DNA of 28,903 nucleotides from an uncultured Bacilli bacterium. Lineage in GTDB: Bacteria; Bacillota_I; Bacilli_A; RF39; UBA660. A program made the translations under genes and the position numbers. Below, piece after piece: positions 15,594 to 23,992 of this stretch (positions within the stretch are counted from its first letter, which is position 1; every line of letters starts with the position of its first letter). The stretch covers positions 1 to 28,903 of the forward strand of contig CAKOLI010000010.1 in NCBI GenBank assembly GCA_934096265.1, written 5' to 3'. A model generated the notes under the pieces. It worked only from the letters and a program-made list of their open reading frames with translations. It had not been told where the DNA came from and made no database searches.

Positions 15594-15688
15594 TTTTTAC
15601 ACCTCTTACATTTACTACAATCGTTACATTTACCTTTATAAGTAATACATGTTAGAACAAATAATATAATTAATATGATTATTCCCAT
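15590..15688 (-). CDS. Cys-rich single-TM small protein (32 aa) in the rnf operon
   Basis: This exactly fills the rnfA-rnfB gap: its ATG overlaps the rnfA stop (TAATG) and its TGA overlaps the rnfB start (ATGA). The sequence has a hydrophobic helix (about 2-16), then KGKCNDCSKCKRCKK, four Cys spaced C-x2-C-x2-C-x2-C, able in principle to hold an Fe-S cluster or metal. The layout resembles FeoB-associated Cys-rich membrane peptides. It may supplement the shortened RnfB; this is inference. Caution: the AGGTG encoding part of the motif also serves as the rnfB ribosome site. Confidence 0.65.
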   Translation of the reverse strand: MGIIILIILFVLTCITYKGKCNDCSKCKRCKK

Positions 15689-16257
15689 TATCCTAATGTA
15701 AATCTAGCAAATATTAAAGCCATAATAGATATAGTAATTAAAGCTATAGGTACATCTTTAAATCTATCTATTATAGGTTTACTAGCTAGTTCCTTTCTAA
15801 TTGTAGAAAATAGATATAATACTAAGGTAAAACCTAGGCTACTACCTATACTGTATACTACTATTTCTAATAAGTTATAGTTATTATTTATATTTAGTAG
15901 GACTATTCCTAATACTGCGCAGTTAGTGGTAATTAGAGGTAAATATATACCTAGTGCTTTATATAGTTTATAGTGTTTATTTTTTATAATTATTTCTAAT
16001 ACTCCTACTAATGACGCTATTAGAAAGATAAATATGGTATTAGTTAGGTAGGTGCTATTAGTAGGTACTAATATAAAGTAGTATATTAAATAAGATAAGA
16101 TGGATGCAAGGACGGTTACTATAGTAACCGATATACCCATACCTATTGCATTTTTGGTTGATGTAGAGGTTCCTATGAAGGGACACATTCCTAGGAATTT
16201 AGTTAAGACGATATTTTCTATTAACATGCTACTTATAAATAGGCTAATTAGATGCAT
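15688..16257 (-). CDS. rnfA: Rnf complex subunit RnfA
   Basis: An integral membrane subunit (189 aa, six TM helices) of the Rnf ion-pumping ferredoxin:NAD+ oxidoreductase. In the complex, RnfA and RnfE are inverted homologues that hold a membrane-embedded Fe-S cluster. ENIVLTKFLGMCPFIGTS (about 16-33) and LITTNCAVLGI (about 112-122) carry the conserved cysteines. A GTG at 16266 is in frame, but AAGGA is too close to it and well placed for the ATG at 16257. The start overlaps the rnfE end by 14 nt, so the two are translationally coupled. Confidence 0.95.
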   Translation of the reverse strand: MHLISLFISSMLIENIVLTKFLGMCPFIGTSTSTKNAIGMGISVTIVTVLASILSYLIYYFILVPTNSTYLTNTIFIFLIASLVGVLEIIIKNKHYKLYKALGIYLPLITTNCAVLGIVLLNINNNYNLLEIVVYSIGSSLGFTLVLYLFSTIRKELASKPIIDRFKDVPIALITISIMALIFARFTLG

Positions 16258-16852
16258 GGGTATCACTTCCTTTATAGAATATGGCTAGGAGTATTCCTAA
16301 GGTAAGGAAGGCTCCTGACGAACTTACAAAAAAACTATTTGGAAATATACTACATTTAGGTAAGTTAATAATTAATTTGAAATTAACTAAGCTGGATAAT
16401 TTATCTATAAGTGATATACTTCCACTTCCAAGAATTTCTCTTACTAATGATATAAGTAATAGAGCTAGTGTATATCTACTACCCATTTTAAAACCATCTT
16501 TAAGACTACTGATTACGTTATTAGAAGAGGCATAGCTTAAAGCTCTACCTAGTATTAGGCAATTAACTATAATTAGTGGTATATATATTCCTAATGATGA
16601 AGATACACTAGGTAGATATTTTTTTATTATTATATCTATTATAGTAACTAATGTACTTATTATCAAAATATAGGCAGGTATTCTAATACTATCCGCTATG
16701 ACTTTTCTAAGTAAAGATATTAGGGTATTAGAGAATATTAGTATAACAGTAACACTAATACCCATGATAAGGCCATTTTCTACTTTAGTAGTTATTGCTA
16801 AAGCGGAACATAGACCTATTAACATATTAAATATTGGATTGTTTTTAAACAT
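16244..16852 (-). CDS. rnfE: Rnf complex subunit RnfE
   Basis: A 202-aa integral membrane subunit paired with RnfA. NPIFNMLIGLCSALAITTKVENGLIMG at the N-terminus and IPLIIVNCLILGRALSYAS (about 90-108) match the family and carry the two cluster cysteines (C15 and the NC motif). VREILGSGSI at about 137-146 is also typical. Its ribosome site AAAGGA lies 9 nt upstream of ATG, just beyond the preceding 28-aa ORF. It overlaps rnfA at its end. Confidence 0.95.
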   Translation of the reverse strand: MFKNNPIFNMLIGLCSALAITTKVENGLIMGISVTVILIFSNTLISLLRKVIADSIRIPAYILIISTLVTIIDIIIKKYLPSVSSSLGIYIPLIIVNCLILGRALSYASSNNVISSLKDGFKMGSRYTLALLLISLVREILGSGSISLIDKLSSLVNFKLIINLPKCSIFPNSFFVSSSGAFLTLGILLAIFYKGSDTHASN

Positions 16853-16866
16853 AAATAATTTCCTTT

Positions 16867-16953
16867 CTATAAATTAACTAAGTATAGGAGTATACCACAT
16901 ATAAATGCAATAATACAAAGTACTATTACTTGTTTAATATTATTTTTACTCAT
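16867..16953 (-). CDS. Single-TM micropeptide (28 aa) between rnfDG and rnfE
   Basis: Its ATG overlaps the rnfD::rnfG stop by 8 nt (ATGAGTAA), with GGGGGA 4 nt before it, and it ends 14 nt before rnfE. MSKNNIKQ is followed by one hydrophobic helix (about 9-27) containing two Cys. It stands where a separate rnfG would stand in the usual CDGEAB order. It could be an accessory Rnf subunit or only a coupling ORF that carries ribosomes to rnfE. No homology recognised. Confidence 0.5.
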   Translation of the reverse strand: MSKNNIKQVIVLCIIAFICGILLYLVNL

Positions 16954-18385
16954 AATTCCCCCTGTGGTAGGCAAAGACTGCTTTAATCATGTCTTTTAGA
17001 TACTTAGAAGTATAAGTGGCTCCACTGATGGTGTCTATGCTATCTAAATCATTTTGTTTTTGAACTATTTCGTGTAAATAATTAGTATTTTTAATATGTG
17101 TATCATAATAATGGTCTGTAGTGTTAATTACATCTATACTAAGTAAGGTATTATTTTTAATGATAACATTAGCTTCTATTCCATTATCACTAGTAAAACC
17201 ACGATATGTAACTTTATATGTATATTTATCATTATCTATAATTACATCTACTACTTTTAGATATTCATCATTATTATTAGTAGTAGTATTTTTAAGTTTA
17301 AAGCCAATAAATACAGATAAGATAATACCAATTATTATAAATATAATGATATAGTGATAAGTATTTTTAAAGCAATTTTTAATACTTACATTATTAAATA
17401 TAGGTATAAATAAATTCATAAATAGAATACTAGATAGTACTCCTTCAGGATAAGGAGTTAAAAATCTAAAGAAGATGGTAAGTATTCCTAAGCATATGCC
17501 ATATACTATTTGGCTGTTTATGCTAATTGGACTAGTAACAGGGTCTGTCGCCATGAAGACAGCTCCAAATATGAGTCCTCCAACTAAGATATGAAACATA
17601 GGATACCAAAGACCACAGCCATTAATAAGACCAATAATCATACTCATTATAAATACAGTACTAATATAACTAATAGGTATTCTTACTTTGATTACTTTGT
17701 TATATACTAAGTAGATAAAAGAGCATATAATTAGTAGTTTACTTACTTCTCCTAGGGTTCCTGGTATTTTTCCTAAAAATAAGTTTATTAATCCTCCGTA
17801 AGGGCCTACAACTTCATTATAAGAGCCAATATAGTTAATACTACTTAAATTAGCAAGAGGTGTTGCACTGGATATGGCATCTATTTTTTCATAAGGATTA
17901 AAATATCCTCCTTGGTTTAATATGATGCCTCCATAAGAAGCTATTATGAAAATTCTACCTATTAATGCAGGGTTAAATATATTATGTCCAAAGCCTCCAT
18001 ATACCATTTTACCTATTATAGTAGCAAAGATACTTCCTATTATTAATATTAAATAACTAGTATTTATAGGAAGAATTAAAGCTAGAAATACTCCTGGTAT
18101 AATGCTGTAACTATTATTAATTAGATATTTAATGCTCTTTTTAGATGAAGTAAAATAATACCATAAATATTCACTAAATAAGCATACTATGGAAGAAATA
18201 ATAACCATCATAAGGGGTTTAAACATCATAAAAATATCTGCATATCCTTTTATATAGGGAAGTATTCCATTTTTATAAAAGGAAAATAATATAATAGGAA
18301 TGAGTGAAATAAGTAACTTAAACATCATTTTACTAGTAGTATTAGATGATTTTAGGTAGTTACCATCTTTAACTTTAAACTCCAT
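16946..18385 (-). CDS. rnfD: Rnf subunit D fused to RnfG FMN-binding domain
   Basis: A 479-aa fusion. Residues about 1-325 are RnfD, a polytopic subunit with the motif GGFGHNIFNPALIGR (130-144) and the flavinylation-type site DAISSATPL (T175). A further TM (about 335-355) leads to a C-terminal FMN_bind domain (about 365-479) with DTISGATYTS, where T457 is the expected covalent FMN threonine of RnfG. RnfD and RnfG are normally separate, adjacent genes. The frame is open to 18409, but AAGGAGG 7 nt before the ATG at 18385 decides the start; it overlaps the rnfC end by 11 nt. FMN attachment would need an ApbE transferase, not in this window. Confidence 0.92.
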   Translation of the reverse strand: MEFKVKDGNYLKSSNTTSKMMFKLLISLIPIILFSFYKNGILPYIKGYADIFMMFKPLMMVIISSIVCLFSEYLWYYFTSSKKSIKYLINNSYSIIPGVFLALILPINTSYLILIIGSIFATIIGKMVYGGFGHNIFNPALIGRIFIIASYGGIILNQGGYFNPYEKIDAISSATPLANLSSINYIGSYNEVVGPYGGLINLFLGKIPGTLGEVSKLLIICSFIYLVYNKVIKVRIPISYISTVFIMSMIIGLINGCGLWYPMFHILVGGLIFGAVFMATDPVTSPISINSQIVYGICLGILTIFFRFLTPYPEGVLSSILFMNLFIPIFNNVSIKNCFKNTYHYIIIFIIIGIILSVFIGFKLKNTTTNNNDEYLKVVDVIIDNDKYTYKVTYRGFTSDNGIEANVIIKNNTLLSIDVINTTDHYYDTHIKNTNYLHEIVQKQNDLDSIDTISGATYTSKYLKDMIKAVFAYHRGNYE

Positions 18386-19649
18386 TATTTCCCTCCTTTT
18401 CTTTAGCACTTCTTACATATTCTCTTACTTCTATTTTAGAAGGGCATATATAAGAACATAAGCCACATTCTATACATTCAGTGGGTTTTAAATACTTAAG
18501 GCGTTCTTTGTTATCTAAATTTTTCATAATAAGAACGGGCATTAAGCTAACTGGACATACTTCTGTACATTTACCACAGTTGATGCATGTCTTAGGAGTA
18601 GTAAGGTTATTTTCCATAACAAGAACACAACCTAGGTCTTTAGTAACTAGTAAGTCATCAGTAGCAAGGCTTTTACCCATCATAGGACCACCCGCTATGA
18701 AAAGAGGATTTTTTAAATCTTTATATCCATCTATATGATTAATAATCTCACTCATTAGGGCCCCTATTTTAACTCTTACATTTTGAGGTTTTTTAATGCC
18801 AGAGCCTGTTATTGTGATAACTCTTTCTGTTAGAGGTCTATTATTCTTAAGCATATCATATATAGCATATACAGTGGATACATTGCTAACTAGTATACCT
18901 TTTTCGCTTGGATATTTGGAATAAGTAACGCCAAGTAACTCACGGACAATGCTTCTTTCCCATCCATTAGGATAAGCATCTTCCATAAGACCAAGAGAAA
19001 TATTAGGATATGTACCAATATACTTTTTAAATTCATTTATTACAACAGTATTATTTTCTTTTAGAGCAATTATTCCTTTTTTAATACCCATTATTTCTAA
19101 AATAGCATCAATACCTTCTAGTATGGCTTCTGCAGATTCTCTCATTAGAGCATAATCAGAAGTAACAAAACTTTCACATTCGACTCCATTAATAATGAAG
19201 CAGTTAAAATTATCACAAGATAAATATTTAATATAAGTAGGAAAATCACTTCCTCCTAAGCCAGTAATTCCTGATGATCTAAGTAAGTCAATAAATTCTT
19301 CTTTGGTATATTTAGTAATATCTTTCTTAGTACCCGCTCTATTCTCATATTTTTCTTTAAAGTCATTTTCTACTACAATGCATTTAATCTTTCTACCATT
19401 GTTAATAATCTTCTTATTACCAGAAATTACATATCCAGATACAGAGGAATGTATAGGAAAATCAATATCTTTATTTTTAGCTACAACTTCTCCTTTATAT
19501 ACATAATCTCCTTCTTTAACATTATGTACATATTTAACTCCTGTCTTACTTTCTAGAGGTATATATATTATCTGAGGTTTTATATACTCAGTGATATATT
19601 TATTAATAGTTAAATTTTTATGATTACCAATATGTACTACTCTACGCAC
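18375..19649 (-). CDS. rnfC: Rnf complex NADH-side subunit RnfC
   Basis: A 424-aa peripheral subunit that carries FMN and two [4Fe-4S] clusters and reduces NAD+. An N-terminal barrel-sandwich region (about 35-90) is followed by a Rossmann-like NAD/FMN domain with SSGITGLGGSDFPTYIK (about 124-140), INGVECES (about 153-160) and ED-YPNGWER. The two ferredoxin motifs are CINCGKCTEVCP (C355-C365) and CIECGLCSYICP (C392-C402). The start is GTG with AAGGA 7 nt upstream. It is the first gene of the operon. The complex would couple ferredoxin oxidation to Na+ or H+ export. Confidence 0.97.
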   Translation of the reverse strand: MRRVVHIGNHKNLTINKYITEYIKPQIIYIPLESKTGVKYVHNVKEGDYVYKGEVVAKNKDIDFPIHSSVSGYVISGNKKIINNGRKIKCIVVENDFKEKYENRAGTKKDITKYTKEEFIDLLRSSGITGLGGSDFPTYIKYLSCDNFNCFIINGVECESFVTSDYALMRESAEAILEGIDAILEIMGIKKGIIALKENNTVVINEFKKYIGTYPNISLGLMEDAYPNGWERSIVRELLGVTYSKYPSEKGILVSNVSTVYAIYDMLKNNRPLTERVITITGSGIKKPQNVRVKIGALMSEIINHIDGYKDLKNPLFIAGGPMMGKSLATDDLLVTKDLGCVLVMENNLTTPKTCINCGKCTEVCPVSLMPVLIMKNLDNKERLKYLKPTECIECGLCSYICPSKIEVREYVRSAKEKEGNNGV

Positions 19650-19681
19650 AATATCATCCTTCCCAACTATCTATATAAATA

Positions 19682-19710
19682 ATTATACATTTTTTTAAAT
19701 AAAATTAAAA
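19682..19710 (-). promoter_or_regulatory. Promoter of the rnf operon
   Basis: Minus strand: -10 TATAAT (19682-19687) preceded by TG, with a weak -35 TTTTAA (19705-19710) at 17 nt. The -35 is poor, so an activator or weak basal activity is possible. Confidence 0.5.
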
Positions 19711-19750
19711 GCTTTTTATTAATATTTTAATTTTAATTTATTATATAATG

Positions 19751-19807
19751 AAAAAAGCCACATAATATTCGTGGTTTATTACTAAGATATTTTTATGTGT
19801 AGCTTTT
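19751..19807 (-). terminator. Terminator upstream of the rnf operon
   Basis: Minus strand: AAAAGC-TA-CACATAA pairs with TTATGTG-GCTTTT (arms 19802-19807 plus 19793-19799, and 19753-19765), with a 2-nt bulge, and is followed by six T. A shorter alternative stem (CCAC/GTGG) can form within the loop and 3' arm. It ends the ABC transporter and pseudogene transcript. Confidence 0.6.
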
Positions 19808-19831
19808 AAATACTACTCACTGGTATGTTGG

Positions 19832-20398
19832 TTACTGTTCATCCATGCTATGAGAATTATCATAGTTTTCTCCATCTATCCAGATATATAATGTGTAATT
19901 ATTAATTGTGTTACTTATTATTTTTTCATTACTTGTAAGGGTAATAGTATTACTTATTTTTAATATTGGTGCAGGTGTCATACTTATAATGCTGTTTTCT
20001 ACTATCCATCGCTGTATAATGGTGTTAAGTCTTCGTTAGAATATCCTAAGTCATTTAGATAGGTACTACACTCACTTTTGTTAGTATATTTGCTTCTTTA
20101 AAATTTAAAAACATATTTCTAAGTTCCCTATCATATGATGCGATTTTGCTTTCTATGTTTTTTTATTCAGTACTAGATTCTTCATCGTTTGCTCCTAACT
20201 TAGTATAAAATCTTATACAATTATCTTGGTTGAATATCAATCTATTCATGAAGTTACCTTCACTTATTAAGTTATTTTGTTTGTTTTTTGAATAACCATT
20301 CTAAAACATTAATTTTCTTTGTTCCATCATAGTCAACTGTTAGGACTATGTCTATTGTTAGTATGTAATTAGGGTAATGGTCATTTATTTTTTTGTAT
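19832..20398 (-). pseudogene. Decayed surface-protein gene related to the LRR N-terminal domain
   Basis: Minus-strand coding fragments run in order but change frame several times. They are: a KINDHYPNYILTID/VDYDGTKKINVLEW piece; ISEGNFMNRLIFNQDN to NDEESSTE then a stop; ESKIASYDRELRNMF; SECSTYLNDLGYSNEDL to LYSDG then a stop; and NYTLYIWIDGENYDN to a stop at 19832. The last piece matches the LRR protein N-terminal domain (NYTLYIWIDGENYNN), and 39 nt (19863-19901) are identical to 28201-28239. No start, ribosome site or repeats remain. This fills the 19650-20424 gap along with the terminator and rnf promoter. Confidence 0.7.
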
Positions 20399-20424
20399 TA
20401 CTTTAGATAACAAAAAGAAACATA

Positions 20425-22995
20425 TTAGATGTTTTCTTCTCTTATTGCTTCTAATATGTTATCTTTTTTAATTTTATTAGCACTATACCACATAGTTATT
20501 AATACGATAGTAAATACTCCTATTATAGATATAAGTATAGCTTTATAAGGGATATATATATTATCAAATGATACTATATTTCTCATAGAATTACTTATTA
20601 GTAAGGATAGTAATATACCTACTGGTATACCATATAGTAATGATTTAAGGCCAAATATTATGCTTTCGTAGTTAATCATTTTGTTAAAACCATGAGGAGA
20701 TAGTCCTATGCTTCTTAAGATACTAAATTCTTTTCTTCTTAACATGATACTTGTTGTTATAGTGTTAAATACACTAGTTACCCCTATTAACACTACTAAA
20801 GAGATAAATCCATAGAATAGTATTTTGATAACTATAATAGTATTTTTTTGTAAGTCATTTTCTTCTTTCATATTATGATAACTACTGCTTGTTAGTGTAG
20901 CACCTAGTTTGTTTAATTTAGTATATTTATCTGCTTGGATGATTACTGTCTTATGATTTAGGTTATCTTCTAAATATTCTTTATATGATGTTTCTTTAAC
21001 TAGATTATTATAAATATCATTATTTACAAACATGATAACGTTATCACTAAATAGTTTAGGATATTTATCTGTTATATATATATTATTTAATTTATAAGTA
21101 CAATACTCATCAACTACTTTATTAGTTAATTCATTAGTTAACTTACCATCTATTTGTTCTACATTTGAAAGTTTATCTAAATAGCAGATATCTAAATCTA
21201 TTTTTTTACCTAGAAATACCTCATAGTTTTTAACTTTTTTACCATTATCAGAGTAATCTAATTCTGTCATTTTATTACCTATAATGATACTTCCATATGG
21301 TATATGCATAGAAGATATATAGTCATTATATGTTTTATCATCTAAGGCTACTAAGTTTATGTAATTTGCATACTTAGAATTATTTTCATCTTTAGATAAT
21401 AATTCTTTATAGTTTTTAGTATACATATTATCTTTTATTTTATATTGTAAGTAGCTTGATCTAGTGATAGCATAGTCTTTTATTTCTTCTATTTTAAGCA
21501 TTTCTTCTACTATTTTAGCATCGTTAGTATTTTCTTTATAGATAATCATAATGTCATATTTAGTGTTATCTATGTAATACTGACTAGTTTTAGTACCAAT
21601 ATCTAGGTATGTAGAGAATGCTATAAAGGTGACTATGCTTATGAATAGGCTTATTATAGTGATACGATATTTCTTTTTATTTCTTTTTATATTTTTTAGA
21701 GCGATTACTCCTTCTATACCAAATATTTTGTTAGTTATTTTTAGGGTTTTTATACGACGTTTGTTTAGTTTTATGTCATCGTTTTGTTTTATTACTTGGA
21801 TAGGAGAAGCAGAGGAAGCTCTTTTCATTGGAATTAAGGCAGATATTAGGATAGTTATTATCATGAATATTACTGGTATTATTACGAATAATGGGTATGT
21901 TACTAGTTTGAAGGTTGTTTTTACTAGGTGGTTAATTATTATTATGACTATACCTATACCTATGTATGAAGAGATAATACCTAGGATAATACCAATTGTA
22001 CCTACTAGGAGTACTTCAAATAAGATGGTATGTCTTAGTTGTTTTTTGGTAGTACCAATAGAGGCGAATAAGCCAAATTGTTTTTTTCTTTCCATAACAG
22101 AGATGGCGAATGAGTTATAGATAACGATTATACATGCTACTGAGATTATGGCTAGGGCGATGCCTAGTACTTGAGATACTGCTGCATCAAAGTTACTGTA
22201 TCCACTTGTGCCATACATAGATAGTAGTGAGTAATTCATATCTACATCGTAATTAGTGGTATCTTTACCTAGAGACTTATATAATTCATAACTTAAGTCT
22301 TGTGCGTCTTTAGGATTTTTATAAGTTACGTATAGGTTTATGTTGTTATCAAAAGATGATAATAGTGTATATGAGTAAAACCCTGCTGCACTATAATCTT
22401 CAAAAGAATAGTTACTTCTTTTTATTATGCCCACTATTTTATATGTTTTAGTAGTATTTATTATTAGCTGTTCTTTTTCTTGATAACTTGGAATAAAATC
22501 TATATTTTCATTATCTAGGTATCTTTTTCCTAAGTCTAAGGTTATGGTATCTCCTACTTTGTAGTTAAATTTTCCATATTTATATATGTGTTCTGGAATT
22601 ACTATTTCAGTATCATTAGTAGGAAAGTTTCCTTTTATTAATCTTAAGTCTTTAAAATATTCTTTATTTACACCTAGAATAGCTATATATGGTTTATATT
22701 CGTTAGTACTTTCTTTATATCTACTATATCCTATAATTTCTTCTGTGTAATAATTTTTAATATTTTTATCATTTCTTACTATATACATTTTATTATAGTC
22801 TACATTTTGTATTCTAGCATGAAAGCTTCCACTGTCATCAATTATTTGTTCTAACATATATTCTCTTATTGTAGAACATATTAGTCCCATGCCCACCATT
22901 AAAGCGGTAGATAGCAATATTCCAATAATAGTAACAATAGTTCTTTTCTTATTTAAACGTAAGTATCTTACTGTTAATTTATTTAGTATTTTCAT
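20425..22995 (-). CDS. ABC transporter permease with two FtsX domains
   Basis: An 856-aa MacB/FtsX-type permease. There is an N-terminal TM (about 15-40) and a large extracellular region (about 41-270). Three TMs (about 275-395) form the first FtsX domain, with the cytoplasmic phrase SVMERKKQFGLFASIGTTKKQL. A central TM (about 445-465), a second extracellular region and a C-terminal FtsX domain (about 725-850, with SIMLRRKEFSILRSIGLSPHGF) follow. Such permeases export peptides or lipids, sense antimicrobial peptides, or regulate wall hydrolases; no two-component system is adjacent, so I do not assign one. The ATG overlaps the ATPase TGA (ATGA). Confidence 0.9.
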   Translation of the reverse strand: MKILNKLTVRYLRLNKKRTIVTIIGILLSTALMVGMGLICSTIREYMLEQIIDDSGSFHARIQNVDYNKMYIVRNDKNIKNYYTEEIIGYSRYKESTNEYKPYIAILGVNKEYFKDLRLIKGNFPTNDTEIVIPEHIYKYGKFNYKVGDTITLDLGKRYLDNENIDFIPSYQEKEQLIINTTKTYKIVGIIKRSNYSFEDYSAAGFYSYTLLSSFDNNINLYVTYKNPKDAQDLSYELYKSLGKDTTNYDVDMNYSLLSMYGTSGYSNFDAAVSQVLGIALAIISVACIIVIYNSFAISVMERKKQFGLFASIGTTKKQLRHTILFEVLLVGTIGIILGIISSYIGIGIVIIIINHLVKTTFKLVTYPLFVIIPVIFMIITILISALIPMKRASSASPIQVIKQNDDIKLNKRRIKTLKITNKIFGIEGVIALKNIKRNKKKYRITIISLFISIVTFIAFSTYLDIGTKTSQYYIDNTKYDIMIIYKENTNDAKIVEEMLKIEEIKDYAITRSSYLQYKIKDNMYTKNYKELLSKDENNSKYANYINLVALDDKTYNDYISSMHIPYGSIIIGNKMTELDYSDNGKKVKNYEVFLGKKIDLDICYLDKLSNVEQIDGKLTNELTNKVVDEYCTYKLNNIYITDKYPKLFSDNVIMFVNNDIYNNLVKETSYKEYLEDNLNHKTVIIQADKYTKLNKLGATLTSSSYHNMKEENDLQKNTIIVIKILFYGFISLVVLIGVTSVFNTITTSIMLRRKEFSILRSIGLSPHGFNKMINYESIIFGLKSLLYGIPVGILLSLLISNSMRNIVSFDNIYIPYKAILISIIGVFTIVLITMWYSANKIKKDNILEAIREENI

Positions 22996-23675
22996 CTTTT
23001 TACTTCCTCATCACTGATAATATGACCATCTTTAATGGTGATTATTCTATCTGCATTTAGAGCTAGATTATTATCATGGGTAATCATAATTATTGTTTGA
23101 TTATACTTTTTGTTGGATAATTTAAGTAAGTCAACTATTTCTTTACTACTTTTACTATCTAGGTTACCTGTTGGTTCGTCTGCTAGTAAGATAGATGGCC
23201 TATTCATAAGTGCTCTTCCTATTGAGACTCTTTGTTGTTCTCCACCAGATAATTCATTAGGTAGGTGGTTTAATCTTTTTTTAAGTCCTAAGATGTCAAT
23301 TAATTCATTTAGGTATTCTTTATCTACTTTTCTTCCATCTAGTAAGACTGGTAAGGTTATGTTTTCTTCTATATTTAGTATAGGTATTAAGTTATAGAAC
23401 TGATATATTAATCCTACTTGTCTTCTTCTAAATATAGCTAAATTAGCTTCGTTTAGTTTATAGATATCTTCGTTATTTACTATAACTTTACCACTTGTAG
23501 GAGCATCTACTCCTCCTATTATGTGAAGAAGAGTTGATTTACCAGAGCCTGATGCTCCAATTATTGATACAAATTCTCCTTTTTTTACTGTAAATGATAC
23601 ATTATCAAGTGCCACTACTTTAGTATCACCCTTTCCATATACTTTAGTTAAATTTTCTACTTTTAAAATTTCCAT
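22992..23675 (-). CDS. ABC transporter ATP-binding protein (MacB/LolD type)
   Basis: A 227-aa ATPase subunit that powers the adjacent permease. Walker A GASGSGKST is at 40-48, the Q-loop YQFYNLIPILN at about 91-101, the signature LSGGEQQ at 142-148, Walker B ILLADEPTGNLDS at 162-174 and the H-loop THD at about 200. QFYNLIP and the short length are typical of the MacB/LolD/BceA group. Its TGA stop demonstrates use of TGA as termination. AAGGAG lies 8 nt before ATG. It forms a two-gene operon with the permease. Confidence 0.95.
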   Translation of the reverse strand: MEILKVENLTKVYGKGDTKVVALDNVSFTVKKGEFVSIIGASGSGKSTLLHIIGGVDAPTSGKVIVNNEDIYKLNEANLAIFRRRQVGLIYQFYNLIPILNIEENITLPVLLDGRKVDKEYLNELIDILGLKKRLNHLPNELSGGEQQRVSIGRALMNRPSILLADEPTGNLDSKSSKEIVDLLKLSNKKYNQTIIMITHDNNLALNADRIITIKDGHIISDEEVKR

Positions 23676-23695
23676 ATTTTTTCTCCTTCATATAG

Positions 23696-23704
23696 AGTAT
23701 ATCA
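23696..23704 (-). promoter_or_regulatory. Extended -10 promoter of the ABC operon
   Basis: Minus strand TGATATACT, an extended -10 directly after the T run of the yneF terminator, with no recognisable -35 (that area is the terminator stem). Confidence 0.5.
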
Positions 23705-23749
23705 TAAAAAAAGAGATTTTTTTCTTACATTTTAGTCATAATCTCTTTT
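23705..23749 (-). terminator. Intrinsic terminator of the tkt-sirA-yneF unit
   Basis: Minus strand: AAAAGAGATT (23749-23740) pairs perfectly over 10 bp with AATCTCTTTT (23718-23709), followed by T. It overlaps the yneF stop. Confidence 0.85.
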
Positions 23750-23957
23750 ACATATATTTATTCATTTGTTTCATCATTTGATTAACTTGTTTTTGTGATG
23801 GTGTTCTTCCCATACCACTCATCATTGTTCTAATCATTTGCTCGTTAATTGGAGGATTTTTTTCTAAGTATTTTTTAGTGTATCTACGTGCTATAAAAAA
23901 TCCTATAAAGGCTCCTGCTATTAATCCAATTAATAAATATAATATATCCCAAAGCAT
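23748..23957 (-). CDS. yneF: YneF family (UPF0154) small membrane protein
   Basis: A 69-aa protein with an N-terminal TM (about 3-23, ending GFFIARRY), then YLEKNPPINEQMIRTMMSGMGRTPSQKQVNQMMKQM. The phrases KNPPINEQM and PSQK-NQMM are hallmarks of the YneF family, conserved in Bacilli and of unknown function. AAAGGAGG precedes the ATG. In Bacillus subtilis the order tkt-sirA(yneE)-yneF is the same, which supports both this call and the one for its neighbour. Confidence 0.93.
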   Translation of the reverse strand: MLWDILYLLIGLIAGAFIGFFIARRYTKKYLEKNPPINEQMIRTMMSGMGRTPSQKQVNQMMKQMNKYM

Positions 23958-23992
23958 AATATACCTCCTTTATAATTTAATTCTACTAAAAT

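Noticed and set aside
19753..19807. Attenuator or riboswitch controlling rnfC from the two alternative stems
   Set aside because: A TATAAT promoter for rnfC lies downstream of this hairpin, so it is better explained as the terminator of the preceding unit.
21629..22120. 163-codon plus-strand open frame
   Set aside because: Antisense to the FtsX-type permease, which has a convincing domain structure; no ribosome site on the plus strand.
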